Position numbers and translations under genes: made by a program. Source: Aliivibrio finisterrensis_A (GTDB taxonomy: Bacteria; Pseudomonadota; Gammaproteobacteria; Enterobacterales; Vibrionaceae). Taken from it: a DNA stretch of 64,000 nucleotides. A model generated the notes under the pieces. The model was not told where the DNA came from. It saw nothing but the letters and a program-made list of their open reading frames with translations, and did not search any database. Each line of letters opens with the position of its first letter. Positions within the stretch are counted from its first letter, which is position 1. Location of the stretch: assembly GCF_004167675.1 (NCBI RefSeq), contig NZ_SEZQ01000011.1; one strand, given 5' to 3'. Below, piece after piece: positions 26,119-35,455 of the stretch.

Positions 26119-26499
26119 GTGTTAGATGAAAGCACCTCTATGGAAAGTATCTCTCGACGGATCGAGGCAAGAAAAAAAGAGCTAGGACTTTCCAATACTC
26201 AAATTGCTACCGCATGCGATGTGTCAACCAGAACGGTTATTAACTGGACAAGTGGCCTTTCTAGCCCTCATATATCCAAATTGATTCCATTAAGTTTTAC
26301 TCTGAGAAAAGAGATTGGCTGGATTGTTTCAGGTAGTGACAACATCCCTGATTGGCTAGGTGTCACTATGTCTGATGTGATCGAGTTCCATCAAGAACTA
26401 TCAAAATACTCTAAATCAGAACGTACAATGCTGTTTAAATCAATCAGTAACTTAATTAGCCAGTTCGGCTTTATTTTAAAAACAAAAGACAACAAATAA
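26119..26499 (+). CDS. Small XRE-type HTH regulator
   Basis: 126 aa from GTG 26119, which is preceded by a GAGG box eight bases upstream; an in-frame ATG at 26071 lacks one. An HTH at about residues 8-60 (RRIEARKKELGLSNTQIATACDVSTRTVINWTSG) is followed by a short helical tail, with WIVSGSD after the HTH. It resembles repressor-like regulators of phage or chromosomal origin, but no phage genes are nearby. It has its own terminator and the long AT-rich leader upstream. Confidence 0.72.
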   Translation: MLDESTSMESISRRIEARKKELGLSNTQIATACDVSTRTVINWTSGLSSPHISKLIPLSFTLRKEIGWIVSGSDNIPDWLGVTMSDVIEFHQELSKYSKSERTMLFKSISNLISQFGFILKTKDNK

Positions 26500-26506
26500 T
26501 CTGTAT

Positions 26507-26546
26507 GAGTAGCGCGCAAATGTGCGCTACTCCAATTTACTTTTTA
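26507..26546 (+). terminator. Terminator between the XRE gene and pepT
   Basis: GAGTAGCGC (26507-26515) pairs perfectly with GCGCTACTC (26524-26532), followed by a T-rich tract. It also argues that pepT starts at 26627 and not further upstream. Confidence 0.8.
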
Positions 26547-26626
26547 TGACCCATCGCAATTATTCATCTTCTTTTTTGATCCATACTCATTCTTTGCCTT
26601 CTTTTCAACTATATAGAGTGACTATC

Positions 26627-27856
26627 ATGAAAGATCTCGTAGAACGCTTTCTTCGTTATGTAAGTATCGATACGCAATCCAATCCTTCAGCACCTCAATG
26701 CCCAAGTACAGAAAAGCAGTTTAATTTAGCAAAGCAATTAATCGCTGAATTAACTGAGCTTGAACTTTCTGATGTCTCTCTTGATGACAATGGCTACGTC
26801 ATGGCTCGTTTGCCTTCAAACGTCGACTACACTGTTCCTGCAATTGGCTTTATTGCACATATGGACACAGCCCCTGATGCATCAGGTAAAGATGTAAAAC
26901 CACAGCTTATTGAAAACTATCAGGGCGATATTATTACGCTTGGCACTAGTGGTGAAGAGCTAAACCCAACTCAATTTCCTGATTTAAAAAATCTAATTGG
27001 GCATGACTTAATTACGACTGACGGAACGACCCTACTTGGTGCTGATAACAAAGCAGGCATTGCTGAAATTTTAACAGCAATTGCTGTACTAAAAGCAAAT
27101 CCAGAAATACCACACGGGGATATCTGCATTGGCTTTACTCCAGATGAAGAAATTGGCCGTGGCGCAGACCTATTTGACGTTGAGAAATTCAATGCCAAGT
27201 GGGCGTACACTATCGATGGTGGCCCTGTGGGTGAATTAGAATATGAAAACTTTAACGCTACTAGTGCAGATGTTATTTGCCACGGTGTAAACGTTCACCC
27301 GGGTACAGCTAAAGGTAAGATGGTTAACGCCATGAATATCGCGGCGCAATTCCAATTAATGATGCCAGCAGATGAAACACCAGAAGGCACTGAAGGCTAC
27401 GAAGGTTTCTATCATTTAAAATCAATGAACGCAGGCGTAGCCAAAACCGAACTTGGTTATATTGTGCGTGATTTTAGCCGTGAAGGTATGGCTGAGCGCA
27501 AAGCCTTTATGCAGCAAAAAGTAAATGAGTTAAATGCAAAATTAGAGAAAGGTCGCGTTGAATTAGTCTTAACCGATAGCTACTTTAATATGCGTGAAAT
27601 GGTAGAGCCTCACCCACACGTTATTGAACTAGCGAAAGAAGCAATGACCGCTTGTGACATTCAACCTGATATTAAACCAATCCGAGGCGGGACTGATGGT
27701 GCTCGTTTATCTTTTATGGGTTTACCTTGCCCTAATATCTTTACGGGGGGTTACAACTTCCACGGTATTCATGAATTCATTACCATTAATGGCATGAAAC
27801 AAGCGGTTAATGTGATCGTAAAAATTGCAGAGTTGAACGCGCTGAATAATAAGTAA
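26627..27856 (+). CDS. pepT: Peptidase T (tripeptidase)
   Basis: 409 aa from ATG 26627, almost the length of E. coli PepT (408). The M20B zinc ligands are visible: GFIAHMDTAPD, LLGADNKAGIAE and the catalytic TPDEEIGRG. The dimerisation domain lies between about 210 and 320. A late GGTDGARLSFMG and a final FHGIHEF.....M complete the family pattern. It removes the N-terminal residue from tripeptides in the cytoplasm. In enterics pepT is induced anaerobically; no FNR box is obvious here. Confidence 0.95.
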   Translation: MKDLVERFLRYVSIDTQSNPSAPQCPSTEKQFNLAKQLIAELTELELSDVSLDDNGYVMARLPSNVDYTVPAIGFIAHMDTAPDASGKDVKPQLIENYQGDIITLGTSGEELNPTQFPDLKNLIGHDLITTDGTTLLGADNKAGIAEILTAIAVLKANPEIPHGDICIGFTPDEEIGRGADLFDVEKFNAKWAYTIDGGPVGELEYENFNATSADVICHGVNVHPGTAKGKMVNAMNIAAQFQLMMPADETPEGTEGYEGFYHLKSMNAGVAKTELGYIVRDFSREGMAERKAFMQQKVNELNAKLEKGRVELVLTDSYFNMREMVEPHPHVIELAKEAMTACDIQPDIKPIRGGTDGARLSFMGLPCPNIFTGGYNFHGIHEFITINGMKQAVNVIVKIAELNALNNK

Positions 27857-27891
27857 TTTAACTCTGATCAAAAAAAGTCACAAACAAAAAC

Positions 27892-27926
27892 GCCCGATGA
27901 TTGTATAACCATCGGGCATTTTTTAT
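27892..27926. terminator. Terminator between pepT and the formate dehydrogenase gene
   Basis: GCCCGATG (27892-27899) pairs with CATCGGGC (27910-27917), followed by ATTTTTTAT. The A-rich left side lets it act for the convergent gene too. Confidence 0.85.
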
Positions 27927-27941
27927 TTTAACGTATAATGA

Positions 27942-30900
27942 TTATTCACACATTTCTGGTACTACGATCTTCTCAACCTTCACCGCTGCCACTTTAAACT
28001 CAGGGATCTTCGCATGAGGATCAAGCGCTGTTGTGGTCAATTTATTCGCCGCCGCTTCCACAAAATGGAACGGTACAAATATCACGCCTTCTTGCATACG
28101 CTTAGTCACAAATGCAGGCGCTTCAATCATGCCACGGCGTGTTGATACTCGAACCATCTCACTGTTTGAAATACCTAAACGCTCAGCATCAGCCACACTC
28201 ATCATGGCGCGCGGACCAGCAAGGTTGTTCAACCCTTTAGTTTTACGTGTCATGGTACCTGTATGGTACTGCTCCAATAAGCGACCCGTTGTGAGCACTA
28301 ATGGATACTCTTCATCAGGCAACTCAGCCGCATACCTAAATGGAACCGCTGCCATTTGACCTTTACCACGTAAGAACTGCTGATTATGCATAATGCGAGT
28401 GCCTTGCGGATTCGCTTCATTACATGGCCATTGAAGTCCATTTTTACCAATGGCATCCCAGTGCATGCCTTGGTACTGAGGGGTCACTTGAGTGATCTCT
28501 TCAGTAATGTCTTCAACCGATTGGTAATTCCACTCACCACCCATTGCATTGGCAATTTCTTGGATTATCCACCAATCTTCTTTCGCTTCGCCCGGAGGAT
28601 TTACCGCAGGTGAGATACGCTGAACACGGCGCTCAGTATTGGTAAAGTGACCCGCTTTTTCTGCAAATGAACACGACGGTAAAATCACATCAGCATAAGC
28701 CGCGGTTTCTGTCATAAAGATATCTTGTACAACTAAGAAATCTAGCGTCTCTAAACCGTGAATAACATGGGCTTGGTCAGGGTCACTCAACACTGGGTTC
28801 TCGCCCATAACGAATAAACCTTTTACTTGTTCATGGCACGCCGCATCAATGATTTCGGTTAATGTTAAGCCTTTCTTACTTGGCAATGTTGGCTTATTCC
28901 ACGCTTTTACGAACTTCTCGTAAACCGCAGGATTCTCGACTTTTTGGTAGCCAGGGAAATCCGTTGGTAATGCGCCCATATCACACGCACCTTGTACGTT
29001 TGATTGACCACGAAGTGGATTAATACCACCACCTTCAATACCAATGTTGCCACACAGCATTTGTAAGTTAGCAATAGATCGAACGTTATCATGGCCCGTC
29101 GTATGCTGCGTAATACCCATTGAATAATAAATAGCAGTACGTTTAGCAGTGCCAATGTAACGTGCCATATCAATTACATCTTGGGCTTTCACGCCGGTGA
29201 TTAACTCAATTTTCTCAGGCGAATACGTCTCTGACATTACTTCTGATTTCAGCTCATCAAAACCTTCAACACGTTCAGCGATGTATGCTTGATCGTGCCA
29301 GTTGTTTTTAATGATCTGCTGCATAATACCGTTAAGTAACATAACATCCGTACCCGGACGTTGAGCTACATACAGCTCTGCATGATCAGAGATATCCACT
29401 TGTTTTGGATCCGCAACAATCAAACGAGCACCGTGATGACGGATGGCTTGTTTAATATGAGAAGCAATAATAGGGTGAGCAGATGTCGTATCTGAACCAA
29501 TAATAAAGATCAGATCGGAATGTTTGATACTTGGAATATCATTGGTCATCGCCCCACTACCAATAGAGGCTTCTAGGCCTGTTACCGTGGTTGAGTGACA
29601 TAAGCGCGCACAATGGTCGAGGTTATTGGTTTCAAACTCACGACGCACTAATTTTTGGAACGCGTAGTTATCTTCATTGGTGGTTTTTGCAGAAGAGAAT
29701 CCCGCTAATGCATTGCCGCCATGTTGAGATTTAATCGCACTGAACTTATCAGCAACTAATGTGATCGCCTCTTCCCAACTAGCAGGAACTAACTCACCAT
29801 TTTTACGAATTAACGGTGTTTTTAAACGCTCATCACTGCTGACAAAATCAAAACCAAAGCGACCTTTAACACACAGCATGCCTTCGTTCACTGGAGACGA
29901 TTTCGCACCTTGAACGTATTTGATTTTGTTTGTTGATTCATCAACCATCATGGTTAACTTACAACCCACACCGCAGTATGTACAAATGGTATCTACTGGT
30001 TTTAAAATTTCGATTCGGCCTTGAGATTTATCACGAGAATCAACCAATGCACCAACAGGACACGCTTGAACACACGCACCACATTGCACACAGTTAGAAT
30101 TACCCATTTGATAACCGTGCTCAAACCCTGCACGACATTCAGGACGAGAGGCATTGGTACCATCTTCATTTTTCATGAAGCTTAATACACCATGCACGCC
30201 TTTTTCGTTACACGCTTCAACACATTGGCCGCAACTAATACAACGGTTGGCATCAAAAACAATAAATTCAGAACTGGTATCGATAGCAAACTTTTGCTTA
30301 CTTTCGTTAGTTAAGTCTGTTTCATCGGCTTTGTATTCCGTCGCATAATCACGCAAACCACAATTAGTGTTCGCCTGACATGCACACTCCAAACAACGTT
30401 CAGCTTCACGGATTGCATCGAGATTATCAAAGCCCGTTTCAACTTCATCAAAGCTTTGTTCACGTTGCTCTGCCGTTAACTCAGGCATGATGACACGCAT
30501 TGCTTTTTGGATATGCTCAAAGTATTTAGGATCTACCTGCTTGGTCTTTTTCTCTTTTTGAGAATTAAACGGTTTAGTTGGGATCTTCTCCATATAGCCT
30601 TTAAAGAAACGATCAATCGCTTCAGCCGCAATACGACCATCAGCAACCGCTTCAATCGCTGTTGCCGGGCCACGACGAAAATCACCAATGCTAAAGATGT
30701 TTTTCACACCGCTGTGCATCGTTAGGCTATTCGAATCAGCCGTATTCCAACGAGTCAGTGGCAAATCAATAGTGTCGTTGTCTAAAAAGCTTAAATCCGG
30801 TTTTTGTGATACCGCTGAAATGACGGTATCAAAGTCTTCAATAAAGAATTCACCCGTTGCTTTAGGGCTGCGGCGACCAGACACATCCGGCTCACCCAAT

Positions 30901-32099
30901 GCCATTTTTTCTAAACGAACTTGAGTCACTCGCCCATTTTCATCGGCAATATTTTCAACAGGGTTAGTTAAGAAATGGAATTTAACGCCTTCATGCTCAG
31001 CCTCAACGACTTCATAATCTTCAGCGGGCATCTCTTCACGAGTTCGACGATAAATAAGTGTAGTATCTGCACCATCACGTACCGCTGTACGAGCACAGTC
31101 AATCGCCGTGTTGCCACCACCAATAACCGCTACTTTTTTACCTGTTGTTAATTTAGATTCTGTTACGTAATCTTTTAAGTAATCAACACCTAAGTAGCAA
31201 CCAGCAAGCTCACTGCCTTGATAATGCATTTCAACGGCTTTTGAAGCACCGACGGCCAAACAGACAGCATCATACTCATCACTTAACTGTGTTAATGAGA
31301 AATCCTCACCTAATTTCACAGAGGTTTGAATTTCCATACCGTTACGACATATCAATTCGATTTCTTTATCTAAAATTGATTTTGGTAAACGATATTCAGG
31401 AATACCGTAACGTAGCCAACCGCCCGCTTTAGGCATCGACTCAAACACCGTTACGCTGTAACCCTCATTGGTTAGGTAATAGCCACAGGTTAATCCACCA
31501 GGGCCACTGCCAATTACAGCAATGGATTTACCTTTATCTGCTTTTTTCGGTGGAACGTAAGATTCTTGAGCATGCAGATCCACATCAGCGGCGTGACGTT
31601 TAAGTTGACGAATAGCCAATGGCTCATCAACCAAGCCACGACGACACTCTGTTTCACAAAAAGCAGGACAAACACGGCCAATCGACAATGGCATTGGCAA
31701 TGTTCGTTTGATGACTTCAATGGCTTTTTGATGATCATTTTGCGAAATATGGTACAGATATGATTGTATATCCACGCCTGCAGGACATGCGGTTTGGCAC
31801 GGCGCTTCGCAATCTGCGTAATGATCAGAAAGAATTTTATTTAATGCACTTTGACGACGTTTTGCTAACGCTTCAGACGAAGTGATCACTTGCATACCAT
31901 CAATGGCTTGAGTTTCACAAGCGCGTTGAATTCCTTGACCATCAACTTCTACAACACACAGATCACATGGTATTTTATCGCCATTAATGTTGTTTCCACA
32001 CAGTGACGGGATCTCGACATTGCATTCCTTTGCAGCTGCTAACAGTGTTAACTCTTCATCGATAGTGAATGTTTGGTTATCTATAGTTATTTTCATCAT
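27942..32099 (-). CDS. Formate dehydrogenase-type molybdoenzyme fused to an NAD(P)-linked flavin oxidoreductase
   Basis: 1385 aa fusion. The order is: 2Fe-2S ferredoxin domain (Cys34, 45, 48, 61); a GltD/DPD-like FeS region (CQTACPAG...GRVCPAFCETEC, about 98-150); an FAD/NAD(P) oxidoreductase with IGSGPGG near 196 and IGGGNTA near 324; two 4Fe-4S motifs (CISCGQCVEAC and CVQCGACVQAC, about 655-715); then a molybdopterin domain starting at the 4Fe-4S motif CTYCGVGC (about 735). The catalytic position in ARLCHSTT is Cys (codon TGT at 29598-29600), not selenocysteine. It probably oxidises formate in the cytoplasm and passes electrons through FeS centres and FAD to NAD(P)+. No separate beta or gamma subunit gene is nearby, in keeping with the self-contained fusion. 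Confidence 0.87.
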   Translation of the reverse strand: MMKITIDNQTFTIDEELTLLAAAKECNVEIPSLCGNNINGDKIPCDLCVVEVDGQGIQRACETQAIDGMQVITSSEALAKRRQSALNKILSDHYADCEAPCQTACPAGVDIQSYLYHISQNDHQKAIEVIKRTLPMPLSIGRVCPAFCETECRRGLVDEPLAIRQLKRHAADVDLHAQESYVPPKKADKGKSIAVIGSGPGGLTCGYYLTNEGYSVTVFESMPKAGGWLRYGIPEYRLPKSILDKEIELICRNGMEIQTSVKLGEDFSLTQLSDEYDAVCLAVGASKAVEMHYQGSELAGCYLGVDYLKDYVTESKLTTGKKVAVIGGGNTAIDCARTAVRDGADTTLIYRRTREEMPAEDYEVVEAEHEGVKFHFLTNPVENIADENGRVTQVRLEKMALGEPDVSGRRSPKATGEFFIEDFDTVISAVSQKPDLSFLDNDTIDLPLTRWNTADSNSLTMHSGVKNIFSIGDFRRGPATAIEAVADGRIAAEAIDRFFKGYMEKIPTKPFNSQKEKKTKQVDPKYFEHIQKAMRVIMPELTAEQREQSFDEVETGFDNLDAIREAERCLECACQANTNCGLRDYATEYKADETDLTNESKQKFAIDTSSEFIVFDANRCISCGQCVEACNEKGVHGVLSFMKNEDGTNASRPECRAGFEHGYQMGNSNCVQCGACVQACPVGALVDSRDKSQGRIEILKPVDTICTYCGVGCKLTMMVDESTNKIKYVQGAKSSPVNEGMLCVKGRFGFDFVSSDERLKTPLIRKNGELVPASWEEAITLVADKFSAIKSQHGGNALAGFSSAKTTNEDNYAFQKLVRREFETNNLDHCARLCHSTTVTGLEASIGSGAMTNDIPSIKHSDLIFIIGSDTTSAHPIIASHIKQAIRHHGARLIVADPKQVDISDHAELYVAQRPGTDVMLLNGIMQQIIKNNWHDQAYIAERVEGFDELKSEVMSETYSPEKIELITGVKAQDVIDMARYIGTAKRTAIYYSMGITQHTTGHDNVRSIANLQMLCGNIGIEGGGINPLRGQSNVQGACDMGALPTDFPGYQKVENPAVYEKFVKAWNKPTLPSKKGLTLTEIIDAACHEQVKGLFVMGENPVLSDPDQAHVIHGLETLDFLVVQDIFMTETAAYADVILPSCSFAEKAGHFTNTERRVQRISPAVNPPGEAKEDWWIIQEIANAMGGEWNYQSVEDITEEITQVTPQYQGMHWDAIGKNGLQWPCNEANPQGTRIMHNQQFLRGKGQMAAVPFRYAAELPDEEYPLVLTTGRLLEQYHTGTMTRKTKGLNNLAGPRAMMSVADAERLGISNSEMVRVSTRRGMIEAPAFVTKRMQEGVIFVPFHFVEAAANKLTTTALDPHAKIPEFKVAAVKVEKIVVPEMCE

Positions 32100-32295
32100 T
32101 CAGTACCCTAGATTTATTACTAATTATTCCAATTATATCATCTGTTCTTTATAAAATTTGATGTAACTCGCAAATCAACCCACCTTCCATTCGAAAGCGC
32201 GCAAATTATCCTCTTTACCATCGGGTTAAACCCCTAAACTTACCTTCGTTTAATGAAATTCATGTGACATATATACCAAAACGAAAACAACACGA

Positions 32296-32311
32296 GTGCG
32301 CGAACGAACAT
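32296..32311 (+). promoter_or_regulatory. GlpR-like operator upstream of glpA
   Basis: GTGCGCGAACGAACAT shares the 12-mer GCGAACGAACAT with a site in front of glpD (40366-40377). The right half CGAACAT is that of the E. coli GlpR box. It lies 82-98 nt before the glpA start. Confidence 0.55.
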
Positions 32312-32393
32312 AATTGCGCTAAATCAAAGAAAGTGCAGAAGATAAATATCATCATAGATCCATACATCATAAGTGGTAAAAAGAGAGTGAATT

Positions 32394-34091
32394 ATGGATA
32401 AAACGTCTCGATTAGAAACGTCAGTGATCATCATCGGAGGTGGTGCGACAGGCACGGGGATCATGCGTGACTGTGCTCTGCGCGGTATCGATTGCATTTT
32501 AATTGAAAAAGACGATTTAGCTTCTGGAACCACAGGCCGAAATCATGGCTTACTTCACTCTGGGGCTCGCTATGCCGTTACGGATAACGAATCAGCTAAA
32601 GAATGCATTCATGAGAATAAAATATTAAAAAACATCGCAAAGCATTGTGTTGAAGATACACAAGGCCTATTTATCTCTCTTCCTGATGATGATTTAGATT
32701 TTCAAAAGCAGTTTATTGAATCATGCCAAATTGCTGGTATTGAAGCAAAACAACTCACCCCAAAGGAAGCCTTACTACTTGAACCAAACGTCAACCCTAA
32801 CCTAATTGGTGCAGTTCAAGTCCCGGATGGCACTCTCGACCCTTTTCGCTTATGTGCGGCAAATGTACTTGATGCGAAAGAAAATGGCGCTCGTTTGCTC
32901 ACTCATACTCATATTACCTCTCTTATTCGCCACCAAGATACGGTTCTTGGGGTTAAGTGTATTGATGTTAGAACCAATCAAAAATTTGAAATATTTGCCT
33001 CAGAAGTGATTAATGCCGCAGGTATTTGGGGGCAAAATATTTGTGAATACGCTGATTTGAGTATCAAGATGTTCCCAGCTAAAGGCTCATTACTGATCTT
33101 AGATTACCGTATAAATAACTTGGTAATAAACCGTTGCCGTAAACCTTCTGATGCCGACATTTTAGTACCGGGTGACACTATTTCATTAATAGGAACCACA
33201 TCAGAGCATATTGATTATGACAAAATAGATGACCTTCACGTTAGCGCTAAAGAGGTGGATATTCTACTAAGCGAAGGTGCCAAACTTGCTCCTATTATGG
33301 CGAATACTCGTGTGCTTCGAGCTTATGCGGGTGTACGCCCATTAGTCGCGGTAGATGACGATGGTTCTGGCCGTAATATAAGCCGTGGGATTGTCTTGCT
33401 TGATCATGGTGAAAAAGACGGGCTGAACGGATTAACGACCATTACCGGCGGTAAATTAATGACATCACGCTTAATGGCAGAAATGACCACGGATCTTGTA
33501 GCTAAAAAACTGAATAATACCCAACAATGCACAACACACAGCCGTCCACTCCCGGGGTCAAACAGTGCTTCTATCGCAGCGAAAAAAACCGCAAGCCTAG
33601 CAAAACCTGTTTATCAAAGTGCGGTTTATCGCCATGGTGAACGAGCACAACGTTTCTTAACTGATAATGCCAAAGATCAAGCGGTTATCTGTGAATGTGA
33701 AATGGTAACTCAAGGTGAAATCAACTATGCCATCAATCAATTAGATGTGCACAACTTAGTCGATCTACGTCGTCGTACCCGTTTAGGTATGGGACCTTGC
33801 CAAGGCGAGTTATGTACTTACCGTGCTGCTGGGCTATTTGAAGAATGTGGACAAATCTCTGGCAATCAATCAAGCCAATTATTGACTCACTTTTTAGAAG
33901 AACGCTGGAAAGGTATCAAGCCCGTTTTCTGGGGTGATGCTCTGCGTGAGGCTGAATTTAGCTATTGGATTTATGAAGGCTTATTTGGTGCAAGCGATAT
34001 ACCAACCGCGAACACTAATACTGATACAGCGATAACGTCAGAACAAACAGAGACGTCTCAACAACAAAAAGAACAAGAGGCAACATTATGA
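32394..34091 (+). CDS. glpA: Anaerobic glycerol-3-phosphate dehydrogenase subunit A
   Basis: 565 aa (E. coli GlpA 542). An N-terminal FAD-binding motif GGGATGTGIMRD lies at about 16-27. The DAO-type oxidoreductase domain runs to about 380, and a C-terminal BFD-like [2Fe-2S] domain has CECEM and GMGPCQGELC. The extra length is a Thr/Gln-rich tail after about 535. GlpA holds the catalytic FAD of the membrane-associated GlpABC complex, which oxidises sn-glycerol-3-phosphate to DHAP and reduces menaquinone. The next gene overlaps by 4 nt (ATGA). The ATG follows AGAGAGTGA. Confidence 0.95.
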   Translation: MDKTSRLETSVIIIGGGATGTGIMRDCALRGIDCILIEKDDLASGTTGRNHGLLHSGARYAVTDNESAKECIHENKILKNIAKHCVEDTQGLFISLPDDDLDFQKQFIESCQIAGIEAKQLTPKEALLLEPNVNPNLIGAVQVPDGTLDPFRLCAANVLDAKENGARLLTHTHITSLIRHQDTVLGVKCIDVRTNQKFEIFASEVINAAGIWGQNICEYADLSIKMFPAKGSLLILDYRINNLVINRCRKPSDADILVPGDTISLIGTTSEHIDYDKIDDLHVSAKEVDILLSEGAKLAPIMANTRVLRAYAGVRPLVAVDDDGSGRNISRGIVLLDHGEKDGLNGLTTITGGKLMTSRLMAEMTTDLVAKKLNNTQQCTTHSRPLPGSNSASIAAKKTASLAKPVYQSAVYRHGERAQRFLTDNAKDQAVICECEMVTQGEINYAINQLDVHNLVDLRRRTRLGMGPCQGELCTYRAAGLFEECGQISGNQSSQLLTHFLEERWKGIKPVFWGDALREAEFSYWIYEGLFGASDIPTANTNTDTAITSEQTETSQQQKEQEATL

Positions 34092-35455
34092 ACTTCGATA
34101 CCATTATCATTGGCGGTGGCATGGCTGGCTTAAGCTGTGCTCTTCGCTGCTTAGAAGCTGGGTTAAAAACAGCGGTGATTGCCTCTGGTCAAAGTGCCCT
34201 ACACTTCTCATCAGGCTCTGTTGATGTATTAGCAAAAACACCTGATGGCACGCATGTTATCGACCCTATGTCAGCAATTGATGGATTTTCGACTCATTAT
34301 CCTGAACACCCTTATGCCACATTAGGAAAAGAAACGGTAAACCGTGCGATTGATTGGTACCAAACGACGCTATCTAGTATTGGTGTTCCACTAACCTCTC
34401 AAACAAACGGACGTAATCATTATCGATTAACGCCACTAGGCACAATGAAATCAACGTGGTTATCGCAACCTTTTGTTCATCAATTCCCAATGGCACTAGA
34501 AAGCAATACAGTGCAAAAAATAGTATTGGTGACGATTGATGGCTTTCGTGATTTTCAACCAAAGTTAGCGCAAGATAACCTAAAGCAAATCAGTCAATTA
34601 TCTGATGTTGAAATTTCAACAGCAACCGTCTCTTTGTCTGCTTTTAATGACATTCAACGCAATCACTGTGAATTACGCTCTATTGATCTTTCTCGATTAT
34701 TAGCAAAACGAGCGAACCTACAAGAATTTGCACATGCACTGCAGCAACACGCGAATCCCGGCGATCTTGTCGTAATTCCGGCTATTTTTGGTAATGGCAA
34801 AGGTTTGGGGCTTTTAAAGGAGATTGAAGCGTTAACTCAATTGACCTTATGTGAAGTTCCAACTATGCCACCATCATTATTGGGTATTCGATTAGAAGAA
34901 ACCATGAAACACGCTTTCATTGAACAAGGTGGAACCCTACTCAATGGGGACCACGTTATTCAAGGTGAGTTTTCATATGTTGATAGAGAAGATCCTGAGC
35001 ATTCGCACTACAGATTAAACCGTATATTCACTAAAAATCATGGTGACTTCCCACTGCAAGCAAAGCAGTTTGTACTAGCAACCGGCAGCTTCTTTAGCCA
35101 AGGTTTAAAAGCAAGTGCAAGTTCAATGGAAGAACCTATTTTTGGTTTAGATCTTAATCAAAGTAACACTCGAACGGGTTGGTATAATCCAAGCTTCTTT
35201 AGCCCTCAATCTCATCCATTTTTAAGTATGGGCGTAACAACAACCTCACAACTACAAGCAATAAAATCAGGTCATATTATTGATAATCTGTATTGCGCCG
35301 GAGCGATCTTATCGGGTTATAACCCTGTATTAGAAGGCAGCGGCAGTGGTGTTGCAATTAGCTCTGGGTTTCATGCTGCAGAATCAATAATCAAGCAGAT
35401 AAAACCTGAATGTTTATCCCATAATAAAACAGAACAACAAGAGGTCGCATTATGA
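34088..35455 (+). CDS. glpB: Anaerobic glycerol-3-phosphate dehydrogenase subunit B
   Basis: 455 aa (E. coli GlpB 419). It starts with an FAD dinucleotide fold, IIIGGGMAGLSCALRCLEAG, and ends with a flavin-contacting GYNPVLEGSGSGVAI. It is the second flavoprotein of the GlpABC complex, relaying electrons from GlpA to the FeS subunit. It overlaps both neighbours by four bases, so the three subunits are translationally coupled. Confidence 0.94.
   Translation: MNFDTIIIGGGMAGLSCALRCLEAGLKTAVIASGQSALHFSSGSVDVLAKTPDGTHVIDPMSAIDGFSTHYPEHPYATLGKETVNRAIDWYQTTLSSIGVPLTSQTNGRNHYRLTPLGTMKSTWLSQPFVHQFPMALESNTVQKIVLVTIDGFRDFQPKLAQDNLKQISQLSDVEISTATVSLSAFNDIQRNHCELRSIDLSRLLAKRANLQEFAHALQQHANPGDLVVIPAIFGNGKGLGLLKEIEALTQLTLCEVPTMPPSLLGIRLEETMKHAFIEQGGTLLNGDHVIQGEFSYVDREDPEHSHYRLNRIFTKNHGDFPLQAKQFVLATGSFFSQGLKASASSMEEPIFGLDLNQSNTRTGWYNPSFFSPQSHPFLSMGVTTTSQLQAIKSGHIIDNLYCAGAILSGYNPVLEGSGSGVAISSGFHAAESIIKQIKPECLSHNKTEQQEVAL

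Noticed and set aside
26522..26626. 35-codon upstream extension of pepT
   Set aside because: It begins inside the terminator of the preceding gene and is not part of the peptidase T family sequence.
29590..29610. Selenocysteine at the formate dehydrogenase active site
   Set aside because: The codon at the catalytic position is TGT (Cys), with no in-frame TGA.
32268..32284. TGTGA-CATATA-TACCA as a CRP site before glpA
   Set aside because: Only one half matches the consensus; the second half is too poor to support a call.
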